Assembly: GCA_019348575.1 (NCBI GenBank)
Contig: JAHWJE010000002.1
Location: 1-20,547, forward strand
Origin: Actinomycetota bacterium
Lineage (GTDB): Bacteria > Actinomycetota > Thermoleophilia > Solirubrobacterales > Solirubrobacteraceae
Length of the DNA stretch: 20,547 nt
Direction of reading: 5' to 3'
How positions within the stretch are numbered: position 1 is the first letter of the stretch; each line of letters opens with the position of its first letter. This document shows, in pieces, positions 9,626 through 16,690 of the stretch. The position numbers and the translations under genes were made by a program. The notes under the pieces are model-generated. The model was given only the letters and a program-made list of their open reading frames with translations. It was not told the origin of the DNA and did no database searches.

Positions 9626-10666
9626 CTAGTGCTCCAGGCGCACCTTCGCGCGCGGGTCGAGGGCGTCGCGCACGCCGTCGCCGAAGACGTTGAGCGCGAG
9701 CACGGTCAGGACGAGCATCAGCCCCGGGACGATCGTGAGGTGCGGCGCCGTCGAGAGCAGGATGACGCCGTCGGCGAGCATCGTGCCCCAGGACGGCTCG
9801 GGCGGCTGAACCCCGGCGCCGAGGAACGACAGCGCGGCCTCGGCGAGGATCGAGTTGGCGACGAGCAGCGGGAAGAAGACGAGGATCGTCGAGGCGATGT
9901 TCGGCAGCAGCTCGGAGAACATGATCCGCAGCGGCCCGGCGCCCTGAGCGCGCGCGGCCTCGACGAACTCCTTCTCGCGCAGCGAGAGCACCTGGCCGCG
10001 GATCGGCCGGGCGAGGTAGACGACGCCGATGACGCCGATCACGAGCGTCGGGATCCAGAGCGAGCCGCCGCGGATCTCGAGGGGGCCGAGCTTCAGGCCG
10101 CCGAGCGTCAGCGACACGCCGAGCGCGACCCCGAGCAGCAGCACCGGAAACGCCCACATGACGTCGAGGCTGCGCGAGATGACCGCATCCGTCCAGCCGC
10201 GGAAGTACCCGCCCAGCGTCCCCAGCAACACCGCCAGCAGCGTCGTGATGAGCGCGGCGGTGATCCCGATGAAGAGCGAGTTGCGCGCCCCGTAGAGCAG
10301 GCGCACGGCGACGTCGCGCCCGTTCGAGTCGGCGCCGAGGAAGAACTTCTCCTGCCATGTCGGCCCGATCGGCACGCCGTCGAAGCTGACGACCTGCTCG
10401 GTCCTGCCGTCGACGACGATCTCTTCGGAGAGGTGGTTTCGGGCCGGCGTCGTGCCGGCGATCTGGGCCCACAGCGGGGCGGCGAGCGCGAGCGCGACGA
10501 GCACGATGAACAGGGCGCCGAAGATCAGCGCCGCCCTGTTGCGCCGCAGCCGGCGCACTGCCAGCGCCCACGGGCTCGTTGCGGGTGCGGGCGCGGCCTC
10601 GATCTGTCCCCCGCCGCCTGCGACGGGGGACAGATCGGGCTGAACTGACGAGTCGGCGATCGACAT
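9626..10666 (-). CDS. oppC: peptide ABC transporter permease (OppC/DppC type)
   Basis: Second channel subunit, 346 residues. A cytoplasmic leader rich in Ala, Pro and Gly (1-30) is followed by ALAVRRLRRNRAALIFG and the first helix (about 46-68), then an external segment with GADSNGRD (the family's LGTDxxGRD-like motif), and five further helices. The EAA loop is EFVEAARAQGAGPLRIM followed by SELLPNIAS, and the end is NVFGDGVRDALDPRAK, characteristic of OppC. The gene lies between the binding-protein gene (52 nt upstream) and oppB, so the order is A-C-B-D-F instead of the more common A-B-C-D-F. Confidence 0.94.
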   Translation of the reverse strand: MSIADSSVQPDLSPVAGGGGQIEAAPAPATSPWALAVRRLRRNRAALIFGALFIVLVALALAAPLWAQIAGTTPARNHLSEEIVVDGRTEQVVSFDGVPIGPTWQEKFFLGADSNGRDVAVRLLYGARNSLFIGITAALITTLLAVLLGTLGGYFRGWTDAVISRSLDVMWAFPVLLLGVALGVSLTLGGLKLGPLEIRGGSLWIPTLVIGVIGVVYLARPIRGQVLSLREKEFVEAARAQGAGPLRIMFSELLPNIASTILVFFPLLVANSILAEAALSFLGAGVQPPEPSWGTMLADGVILLSTAPHLTIVPGLMLVLTVLALNVFGDGVRDALDPRAKVRLEH

Positions 10667-10718
10667 CTCGCGTCAGGCCAGGCCGTCCGTGCCGGGGTCG
10701 ATCGCCGTGTTCACGCCT

Positions 10719-12407
10719 CTACTTCAAGCAGAGCTGCGTGAAGTCGAGGTTGTACACGGGATGCCACGACGTGCAGTCCTCGAAGTTCATCCGCTCCGAG
10801 TAGAACACGGTCAGCTTGCGATGCCCGAACGGGGCGACGTGCGCGCCGTCGAGCAGCAGGCGGTCGACCTTCGCGTAGTCGTCGGCGACCTCGTCGATGT
10901 CGGGGTTCGAGTTGGCCCTGTCGAGTATCGAGTTGATCTCCTCGTCGTCGACGTTGCCCATGTTCTGGTTGTTTGTCTGCTGGATCGTCTTGCCCTGGAC
11001 GAGGAAGAAGAAGTTCCCGGGGTGCGGGAAGTCCTGGAACCAGTTCGTCGCGCCGACCTGCGCACGGGTCTTCTGGTTGCCGATCGTCGTGAAGTAGACC
11101 GACGCCTCGATGATCCGCGGCTTGGCCTTGAAGCCGATCTGGTTGAGGACGTCCGACAGGTACTCCGCCATCGACCGCAGCTCGGGCTCGTCGTTGCCGT
11201 AGACGGTCACCGACTGGCCCTCGACCCCCGCCTGCTTGACGAGCGCCCGGGCCTTCTCGACGTCGGGCGCCGCATTCGGATCACCGTACGGGCAGGGGTC
11301 GATCTTCTCGTAGCCCTTCATTCCGGGCGGCAGGAAGTTGCAGCCGGGCTCGAGCAGCCCGCCGAACAGGCGTGCGAGCGAACGCTTGTCGATCGCGTAG
11401 TTGACCGCCTGGCGTACCTCGGGCTTGTCGAACGGAGCCACGCGGTGGTTGAGGAAGTAGTAGTACGTGGAGTTCGTGACGAACTCCCTGTAGCGCTTGT
11501 CGGTGTACTGCGCGCGCACGTCGCGCAGCTGGTCGGGCGCCGGCGGGTCGTTCATGTAGTCGATCCTGTTCTGGATCGTGTCCTGCGTCTGCCGGCGGCG
11601 GTTCTTGACGATCTCGACCTCGATCGTGTCGAGCTTCCCGACCGCCTGCCCGGGAACGTCGAAGTCGGCCACCTTGACGAGGTCGTAGCCGCGGTTGACG
11701 CGCACGTTCTCGAACCTGTACGGGCCCACGCCGGGGGGCGGGTCCTTCGTCATGTTCTGAAACGGCGTGTCGCCCGGCACGAGCGACGCGAAGACCATCG
11801 TCAGGATGTACGGGAAGCGACCGTCGGGCTCGACGAGCTCGATCGTGATGTCGCCGGTCGCGTCGTTGGTCTCGATCCCGGGGATGTCGGCCCGCGCCCT
11901 GCCGTTCTCGATGTACTGCTCGGCGCCCACGATCCCCTCATAGAACGGCGCTCCGCCGGATTCGAGGTTCAGCACGCGCTTGATCGCGTGCTCGAAGTCA
12001 GAGGCCTTGACCGCGGTGTCGTCGGAGTACTTGAGGTTGTCGCGCAGCTTGAGCTTGTACGTCTTGCCGTCGGCGGAGATGTCGGGCATGTCCTCGGCGA
12101 GCCCCGGCACCACCGTGGCGCCCTCGGCGCCCTCCTCGTGCTTGTAGGTCAGCAGCGGGGTGTAGACCGTCCACAGCGACTGCCAGCCCTCCTGCGTGTA
12201 CGAGAGCGCTGGATCGAGGTAGTCGGGGAACGACGTGTACGCGGTCTTGATCGTGCCGCCGCTCTTGCCGCCGGCGTCGCTGGCGGCTGTACCGCCGCCG
12301 GTCGTGGTTGCGCCGGTGTCGTCGTCGTCACCACCGCATGCAGTGAGCCCGAACATCGCGACGCACGCGAACGAGAGGCACAACACGCCTCTGAGGGACC
12401 TTTGCAT
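10719..12407 (-). CDS. oppA: oligopeptide-binding lipoprotein of the ABC importer (SBP family 5)
   Basis: Extracytoplasmic peptide-binding component, 562 residues, anchored by a lipid. The signal peptide ends in lipobox L21-T22-A23-C24, followed by a GGDDDD linker and a Gly/Thr/Ala/Ser tether to about residue 50. The family 5 domain begins with GGTIKTAYTSFPDYLDPALS and includes VPGLAEDMPDISADGKTYKLKLRDNLKYSD, a GVGPYRFE segment, and the late AVNYAIDKRSLARLFGG block. The start is ATG at 12407 because a strong AGGAGG sits 10 nt upstream and the signal peptide follows at once; an earlier in-frame start at 12485 would put 26 extra residues before it. Few proteins of this family are peptide-only: nickel, heme or sugar ligands are also possible. 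Confidence 0.94.
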   Translation of the reverse strand: MQRSLRGVLCLSFACVAMFGLTACGGDDDDTGATTTGGGTAASDAGGKSGGTIKTAYTSFPDYLDPALSYTQEGWQSLWTVYTPLLTYKHEEGAEGATVVPGLAEDMPDISADGKTYKLKLRDNLKYSDDTAVKASDFEHAIKRVLNLESGGAPFYEGIVGAEQYIENGRARADIPGIETNDATGDITIELVEPDGRFPYILTMVFASLVPGDTPFQNMTKDPPPGVGPYRFENVRVNRGYDLVKVADFDVPGQAVGKLDTIEVEIVKNRRRQTQDTIQNRIDYMNDPPAPDQLRDVRAQYTDKRYREFVTNSTYYYFLNHRVAPFDKPEVRQAVNYAIDKRSLARLFGGLLEPGCNFLPPGMKGYEKIDPCPYGDPNAAPDVEKARALVKQAGVEGQSVTVYGNDEPELRSMAEYLSDVLNQIGFKAKPRIIEASVYFTTIGNQKTRAQVGATNWFQDFPHPGNFFFLVQGKTIQQTNNQNMGNVDDEEINSILDRANSNPDIDEVADDYAKVDRLLLDGAHVAPFGHRKLTVFYSERMNFEDCTSWHPVYNLDFTQLCLK

Positions 12408-12417
12408 ACCTTCCCTT

Positions 12418-12423
12418 CCTCCT
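12418..12423 (-). promoter_or_regulatory. strong Shine-Dalgarno site of oppA
   Basis: On the minus strand AGGAGG lies 10 nt before the ATG at 12407, within a longer purine run. It fixes the oppA start and stands out in this window, where several other first genes have no such site. A TACTGT element on the minus strand at 12524-12529 may be the promoter, leaving a leader of about 110 nt. Confidence 0.65.
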
Positions 12424-12563
12424 GGACGGGCCCCCGCGCGCAGAGGCGGAAGGCGAGTTTGGGTGCCTGCCCGAGACCGGCGCACGGAGCCTACGCTCCC
12501 GCTCCGGCGGGTGCTTGAGCTGGACAGTAACGTTCAGTTGCTCGCAGCTGCGCCATTTCCTGC

Positions 12564-13076
12564 TCAATCGAGGTAGCTGGCGACCGCTTCGACCGGCGCG
12601 CGCTCGGGCACGCGCGGCTGCTGACGCGGGTGTCCCAGATGCAGCAGCCCGAGCACCCGCTCGTCGTCGGGCACGCCGAGCGCGGCGCGCCCTTCCGCGG
12701 TTCTCAGCACGCCCGGCGTGCGCCAGTAGCCGGCGAGGCCGCGGCCGTGCGCCGCGAGCAGGACGACGTACGCCGCAGCCCCGGCCGCGAGCACGTCCTC
12801 CTCGTCGAGGACGGGGTCGCCGGACTGCGTCGCCGTGACCGCGACGAGCGTCGGCGCGCGGTCGAGCTTGGCGGCGGCGACGGGGTCGTCGGCGACGCGC
12901 TTGAGGCGCTCCAGCGTCTGCGGTCCGAGCACGCGGAAGCGCCAGGGGTTCGTGAGCTTGTGGTTCGGCGCCCAGCGCGCGAGCTCGAACAGCTCGTCGA
13001 GCGTCTCGCGGTCCAGCGGCTGCGGCGCGTAGGCCTTGTGCGTACGCCGCGTGCGGATCGCCAGCTCGAGCTCCAC
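12564..13076 (-). CDS. nitroreductase-family FMN oxidoreductase
   Basis: Product of 170 residues of the nitroreductase superfamily, expected to be an FMN-dependent NAD(P)H oxidoreductase acting as a dimer on nitro-compounds, quinones or related small molecules. The N-terminus AIRTRRTHKAYAPQPLDRETL matches the family's RRSxRxF-type FMN phosphate-binding start. ARWAPNHKLTNPWRF is the next FMN-contact block (WAPNHxxTxPWRF), and the ending HLGHP is a variant of the usual GxP segment. The start is GTG at 13076, with GAGGAG located in the 3' end of the upstream gene 6 nt away, so the two are translated from one mRNA. Physiological substrate not determinable. Confidence 0.88.
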   Translation of the reverse strand: MELELAIRTRRTHKAYAPQPLDRETLDELFELARWAPNHKLTNPWRFRVLGPQTLERLKRVADDPVAAAKLDRAPTLVAVTATQSGDPVLDEEDVLAAGAAAYVVLLAAHGRGLAGYWRTPGVLRTAEGRAALGVPDDERVLGLLHLGHPRQQPRVPERAPVEAVASYLD

Positions 13077-13082
13077 GAACGG

Positions 13083-13727
13083 CTACTCCTCGTCCGCCTG
13101 GTCTACGTCCTCGTCGCGGTCCTCGTAGAGCGATTCGCGTGCGAGCTCCTTGCCCTTGGCGTCGAAGACCTTGCAGTCCAGCGTGTCGCCGCGGTAGCCG
13201 TCGGGCGCCAGCAACGTGAAGCGACCCTCGACGAGCGTGCACTGGTCGACTGCGAGATCGGCCAGCTCGCCGGTGACCACCGCCCCGCCGGAGACGAGCG
13301 GGCGGCCCCAGACGAGCGTCATCGACGCCGTCTTGCCGTCCTCGCCGCGCCAGCTGCCGACGACCTCGTCGCAGAGGTCGAGCTGCCACTCGGGGTTGGC
13401 CTCGGCCGTGTCGGCGGTGAAGTCCGCGACGGCGTCGAACTCGGTCGGCTCGCGATCCTCGCCCCCGGGCCGGAAGGACACGTAGCCGAACAGCTCAAAG
13501 CCGTTGGACGTCATCGCCGTCGCCGGGACGAACGTGCGCCCGTGCCACGTGCGGTCCGGGTAGAACACGATCTCGCCGGGATCGCCGAGGTCGTCGTCGC
13601 CCGGGTCGATCGCGTCACAGGCGCCCAGGAAGTGGCGCTCGAGGGTGGTCGCCCAGCGGCCGCCGGGCAGGGGTTGCTGCGGTGGCTCGGCGACGAAGCG
13701 CGGAACGAGGCGGGACTCGACAGGCAT
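13083..13727 (-). CDS. acidic protein of unknown function, operonic with nitroreductase
   Basis: Product of 214 residues with no family recognised by eye. It has no signal peptide or membrane helix. It contains many Asp and Glu residues, ends in a very acidic tail (RDEDVDQADEE), and has a beta-rich look with motifs such as FYPDRTWHGRTF, ELFGYVSFRP, SMTLVWGRPLVSGG and FTLLAPDGYRG. Cys residues occur singly (near 37, 119 and 160s), with no metal-binding cluster. The ATG at 13727 is supported by a TACACT -10-like element 8 nt upstream and by the 6-nt gap to the nitroreductase gene it precedes. It may be a partner or regulator of that enzyme, but this is inference from position alone. Confidence 0.75.
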   Translation of the reverse strand: MPVESRLVPRFVAEPPQQPLPGGRWATTLERHFLGACDAIDPGDDDLGDPGEIVFYPDRTWHGRTFVPATAMTSNGFELFGYVSFRPGGEDREPTEFDAVADFTADTAEANPEWQLDLCDEVVGSWRGEDGKTASMTLVWGRPLVSGGAVVTGELADLAVDQCTLVEGRFTLLAPDGYRGDTLDCKVFDAKGKELARESLYEDRDEDVDQADEE

Positions 13728-13735
13728 CGCCCCGC

Positions 13736-13741
13736 AGTGTA
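13736..13741 (-). promoter_or_regulatory. putative -10 element for the unknown gene and nitroreductase operon
   Basis: On the minus strand TACACT (TAnnnT form) ends 8 nt before the ATG at 13727, with no ribosome-binding site between, so the operon's mRNA would be leaderless. No clear -35 was identified. Confidence 0.4.
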
Positions 13742-13801
13742 TGCCCGCCGCGCGCCGAGCCGGATCAGGCGCCCGGTTGCAAGCGCTGGGTGCCGGCCCC
13801 C

Positions 13802-14218
13802 TCAGCTCTCGAGCATGAGCGTGACCGGGCCGTCGTTGACGAGCTCGACCTCCATCGCGGCGCCGAAGACGCCGCCGGCCGCGGCCAGCTCGGCGCGGAA
13901 GAGCTCGTACAGCGGTTCGGCGAGCGCCGGCGGCGCGGCGGCGACATAGGAGGGGCGGTTGCCCTTGCGCGTGTCGGCGCAGAGCGTGAACTGGCTGACG
14001 ACGAGCACCTCGCGGTCGCCGAGCGGCTCGTTCATCCGGCCGCCCGCGTCGGGAAAGACGCGCAGCGCGCGGACCTTCTGCGCGAGCTGGACGGCGATCG
14101 CCTCGTCGTCGGCGTGGGTCACCCCGAGCAGGACGAGCAGGCCCGGCCCGATCTGCGCGACGACCTCGCCGTCGACGCGCACCTCGGCGCGGGTCACGCG
14201 CTGCACGAGCGCTCGCAC
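13802..14218 (-). CDS. dtd: D-aminoacyl-tRNA deacylase
   Basis: Cytosolic proofreading enzyme of 138 residues that hydrolyses D-amino acids (and Gly mischarged on tRNA-Ala) from tRNA. The [13 protein letters not shown] start is the canonical N-terminus and fixes the GTG at 14218. The catalytic-pocket motif SQFTL is at 75-79 with the conserved [11 protein letters not shown] after it. The second signature NDGPVT at 128-133 contains the Gly130-Pro131 pair, which in the family forms the cross-subunit cis-Pro motif that rejects L-amino acids. The length is close to the usual 145. It starts only 15 nt downstream of the 168-bp fold-back element, and no promoter-like hexamer or ribosome-binding site is seen in that gap. 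Confidence 0.95.
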   Translation of the reverse strand: MRALVQRVTRAEVRVDGEVVAQIGPGLLVLLGVTHADDEAIAVQLAQKVRALRVFPDAGGRMNEPLGDREVLVVSQFTLCADTRKGNRPSYVAAAPPALAEPLYELFRAELAAAGGVFGAAMEVELVNDGPVTLMLES

Positions 14219-14233
14219 CGGCGGGCGCGACGC

Positions 14234-14401
14234 CTAGTGGGCCGCCCACAAACGTTGCACTCGAAACCTCGGGCGCCGATCACCGTCAGGCGGCGTCCTC
14301 GGATCTCGATGTGGCAGAGCCACACCTTCGATCCTGCGTCCTTGCCTGACGGCGCCGGCATCCCGGGGTTTCGAGCACAACGTTCCTGGGCGACCCACTA
14401 G
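14234..14401. repeat. 168-bp imperfect palindrome (fold-back or MITE-like element)
   Basis: The left arm starting CTAGTGGG at 14234 and the right arm ending CCCACTAG at 14401 are reverse complements: 34 of the outer 40 bases match. A variable stretch of about 9 bases follows, then a perfect inner pair CCGTCAGGC (14283-14291) and GCCTGACGG (14344-14352). A looser zone leads to the perfect centre GTGGC-AGA-GCCAC (14311-14323). The whole element is centred on about 14317. It contains no gene and no transposase. It lies between the SDR gene (stop at 14449) and the dtd start (14218), both on the minus strand. It could be a nonautonomous mobile element, a structured RNA or a terminator. Confidence 0.85.
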
Positions 14402-14448
14402 TCGAAGCGCGGCACCGCTTGGGCAGGCCGGCAGCTGGCGCTCCTCTG

Positions 14449-15318
14449 TCACACCGGCCCGGGCCGCGACTCCCCGTGTCCCGCCAGCAGCGTCTCGCTT
14501 GCGTCCCACAGGCGCCGCTGCGCCTCACGCTCATAGGAGGGTCGCGACGAGCGCCGCGCGCGGCGGCGGACGAAGTAGCGCCCGCTGACGTGCTCGACCT
14601 CGGGCGCGCTCGCGAGCCAGACCTGCGTGCGCGCGCCGCGCCGCGCCGAGACCGCCAGCGGCGGCAGCTGCGTGAGCGTCATGAACGCGCGCATCATGTG
14701 CCCGTTGTTGTGCCCGAAGCCGCTTCGCACGATGCCGGGGTGCAGGGTGTTCGCCGTGATGCGCGTCGGTCCCAGCCGGCGCGCGAGCTCGTACGTGAAC
14801 AGGACGTTGGCGAGCTTCGAGCGTGCGTAGACCGTCCAGCCGTCGTAGAGGCGCGCGGACTGCAGGTCGTCGAAGTCCAGCGCGGCGGCGCGATGGGCGA
14901 CGGACGAGACGGTGAGGACCCGCGCCGGCGCCGAGGCGTCGAGGCGCTCCAGCAGCAGGCCGGTGAGCAGGAACGCCGCCAGGTGGTTGACCTGGAAGGT
15001 CTCCTCGATGCCGTCGACCGTGATCCGGCGCTGGTTGAGGATCAGCCCCGCGTTGTTGACGAGCACGTGCAGCGCGTCGAAGCGCTCGAGCAGCTCCGCT
15101 GCGGCCGCGCGCACGGTGTCGAGGTTCGCGTGATCGCAGTGCACGACGTGCAGGTCCTCGTTGCCGCAGTCGGCGACGATCCGGTCGCGCGCCTGCGCCC
15201 CGCGCTCGGTGCTGCGGCACAGCAGCGCAACCGTCGCGCCCTTTCGCGCGAGCGCGAGCGCGGTCTCGTAGCCCAGACCCGAGCTCGCCCCCGTGATCGC
15301 GCAGACGCGGCCCCTCAT
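14449..15318 (-). CDS. short-chain dehydrogenase/reductase (retinol dehydrogenase-like)
   Basis: NAD(P)-dependent oxidoreductase of 289 residues. It has the Rossmann cofactor motif TGASSGLG (9-16), an Arg-containing LLCRS segment suggesting NADP preference, NNAG for the adenine-ring region, VSSVAH with the catalytic Ser, and the catalytic pair Y164-x3-K168 (YARSK). LHPGIVRSGF follows as in the PG motif. Overall layout resembles the RDH/WWOX-like classical SDRs with an extended C-terminus. The ATG at 15318 overlaps the flavin reductase stop as ATGA, so it is translated with the two genes upstream of it. The product's substrate is unknown; its link to a flavin reductase may be functional or only transcriptional. 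Confidence 0.92.
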   Translation of the reverse strand: MRGRVCAITGASSGLGYETALALARKGATVALLCRSTERGAQARDRIVADCGNEDLHVVHCDHANLDTVRAAAAELLERFDALHVLVNNAGLILNQRRITVDGIEETFQVNHLAAFLLTGLLLERLDASAPARVLTVSSVAHRAAALDFDDLQSARLYDGWTVYARSKLANVLFTYELARRLGPTRITANTLHPGIVRSGFGHNNGHMMRAFMTLTQLPPLAVSARRGARTQVWLASAPEVEHVSGRYFVRRRARRSSRPSYEREAQRRLWDASETLLAGHGESRPGPV

Positions 15319-15824
15319 GCAGGATGTGGGTGAGCAAGCGCGGTGTAGGCGCCGCGGTAGAACACGAGCGGATCGCCGCCGCCGTCGGGCGCTCCCGTCC
15401 GCACGACCTCGCCGATGCCGATCTCGTGGTCGCCGCCGGGCAGCAGCTCGCGCAGATCGCAGGCGACCCAGGCCAGCGCGCGGTCGAGCACCGGCACGCC
15501 GTGCTGCTCGCTCCAGCGGTGCTCGGTCAGCACCTCGAACTTCTCGGCCCCGACGCGCTTGGACGCGAACACCTTCGCCAGCGCCTCGTCGCCGTCGCGC
15601 AGGATGTTGACGGCAAAGCGCCGTGACGCGCGCACGACCTCGAGCGTCCGCGAGTGCAGCTCGAAGCAGACGATCAGCAACAGCGGGTCGAGCGAGAGCG
15701 ACGTGAGGGCGTTGGTCGTCATCCCGGCCGGTCCGTCGGGCCCGATCGCCGTCACGATCGCGACACCGGTCGGGAAGCGGCCGATCGTGTCGCGGAAGGC
15801 GCGCGCGGGATCGGCCGCCCTCAC
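15315..15824 (-). CDS. flavin reductase-domain protein (FMN-binding split barrel)
   Basis: Product of 169 residues of the flavin reductase-like family, typically the NAD(P)H:FMN/FAD reductase component of two-component monooxygenases. Conserved blocks are IGRFPTGVAIVTA at 14-26, GMTTNALTSLSLDPLLLIVC at 34-53 (flavin binding), SRRFAVNIL at 67-75, and HEIGIGEV near 135-142, matching the family's H-x-x-x-G-x-V segment. No partner oxygenase gene is in the window. The GTG at 15824 overlaps the cupredoxin stop as GTGA, and its own stop overlaps the SDR start as ATGA. It could also be a flavin-containing oxidoreductase in its own right. Confidence 0.9.
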   Translation of the reverse strand: MRAADPARAFRDTIGRFPTGVAIVTAIGPDGPAGMTTNALTSLSLDPLLLIVCFELHSRTLEVVRASRRFAVNILRDGDEALAKVFASKRVGAEKFEVLTEHRWSEQHGVPVLDRALAWVACDLRELLPGGDHEIGIGEVVRTGAPDGGGDPLVFYRGAYTALAHPHPA

Positions 15825-16231
15825 TCCCGCACCTTGAGCTCACCGAACTGCCCGAGGTCGTCATGGTTGGCGATCGTGCAGACCAGCCGATAGGTGCCGG
15901 GCGCGAGCGTCAGCTTGATCGGGTCGGCGGTCGCGCCGGGCTGCATCGTGTCGACCCGCCCGCCGGGGACGTCGACGGGCTTTCCGTCGGGTCCCTCGGC
16001 GATCTGGATCACGAGGTTGTGGGTCAGCCGGCCCGCGTTGCGCACGGTGAACTTCATCCGCCCCGGCTTGACGACCGCGTTCTGCGGGACGATGCGGTAC
16101 TCGTCGAGCGTGATCCGCAGGATCGGCCGATCGGTGCGGAAGACCTCGCCCTCGCCACAGCCGCCGAGGGCGGCGGCGAGGGCGACGAGGGTCGCGGCCA
16201 TGGGGATCGAACGGGACATCGCCAACGCCAT
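15821..16231 (-). CDS. cupredoxin-like lipoprotein with apparent Gln axial ligand
   Basis: Exported small protein of 136 residues. A lipoprotein signal peptide ends in L-G-G-C25, then a linker leads to a single beta-sandwich domain. Copper-site residues can be placed by the plastocyanin-type pattern: H71 in LTHNL, C118 and H123 in CTIANHDDLGQFGEL, with Q128 at the position where the usual CxxxxHxxxxM motif has the axial Met. This is the arrangement of stellacyanin-like centres. It probably carries electrons outside the membrane. The start at 16231 is the longest option; ATG at 16219 (MSRSIP) is also possible and has an AACAAT -10-like element 10 nt upstream. It is coupled to flavin reductase by GTGA and divergent from the cytochrome c gene. 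Confidence 0.85.
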   Translation of the reverse strand: MALAMSRSIPMAATLVALAAALGGCGEGEVFRTDRPILRITLDEYRIVPQNAVVKPGRMKFTVRNAGRLTHNLVIQIAEGPDGKPVDVPGGRVDTMQPGATADPIKLTLAPGTYRLVCTIANHDDLGQFGELKVRE

Positions 16232-16238
16232 TGTTCCG

Positions 16239-16244
16239 TATGAT
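16239..16244 (+). promoter_or_regulatory. putative -10 element for the cytochrome c gene
   Basis: TATGAT matches five of six positions of TATAAT, the best -10 in the window, and ends 11 nt before the ATG at 16256. The leader would be only a few nucleotides with no ribosome-binding site. It sits in the 24-nt gap between two divergent start codons, so the same short stretch must serve both directions. Confidence 0.5.
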
Positions 16245-16255
16245 CTGCGCCCCCC

Positions 16256-16681
16256 ATGGCCCGACGCGTTCTGACCGCCGCATGCCTCGCCGCCGCGGCG
16301 TCCTTCGGCGCCGGGTGCGGTCCGTCCGCGGTGCAGCTCGCCGAGGACGACCCGAACTATCGCGGCGCCGTGATCTTCGCGGAGCGCTGCGGCTCGTGCC
16401 ACACGCTCGAGGCTGCCGGAACGGAAGGCTCCACGTTCGATGTCACAGACCGCGAGCGCGAGGACGGCCCGAGCTTCAACGACCGCCCCGAGAGCGTCGA
16501 GGACGTCATCTTCGCGATCCAGAACGGCGGGTACTCGGGCGCGATCATGCCCGAGAACATCGTCACCGGCGAGGAGATGCGCCAGGTCGCGCAGTTCGTC
16601 GCGAAGTACGCGGGCGAGGGCGGCGGAGTCTCGGAAGACAAGCAGGGCTCGCCGGGACCGGAATCCGTCCAGGGCGAGTAG
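16256..16681 (+). CDS. c-type cytochrome, exported (possible lipoprotein)
   Basis: Mono-heme cytochrome c of 141 residues. The N-terminal export signal MARRVLTAACLAAAASFGAGC ends in a Cys at 21 that could be lipidated, although the -3 residue is Gly, which is not ideal for a lipobox. The heme attachment site is C45-G-S-C48-H49, and the likely sixth ligand is M98 in GAIMPEN. The EEMRQVAQFVAKYAG helix near the C-terminus matches the final class I helix, followed by a loose Gly/Ser tail. It would shuttle electrons outside the membrane, possibly with the divergent cupredoxin. serS begins 9 nt downstream on the same strand, so they may share a transcript. Confidence 0.93.
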   Translation: MARRVLTAACLAAAASFGAGCGPSAVQLAEDDPNYRGAVIFAERCGSCHTLEAAGTEGSTFDVTDREREDGPSFNDRPESVEDVIFAIQNGGYSGAIMPENIVTGEEMRQVAQFVAKYAGEGGGVSEDKQGSPGPESVQGE

Positions 16682-16690
16682 CCGCCGTCC

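Noticed and set aside
12495..12508. Small hairpin GGAGC-N4-GCTCC in the oppA leader
   Set aside because: Five pairs in GC-rich DNA are expected by chance; no riboswitch-like structure surrounds it.
10689..12518. 609-residue plus-strand open frame opposite oppA
   Set aside because: It is the complement of a clear binding-protein gene and shows repetitive Val/Arg/Asp content with no domain.
14234..14509. Similar short open frames on both strands through the palindrome
   Set aside because: The likeness of the two translations is a by-product of the inverted repeat; neither has gene-like composition or a start signal.
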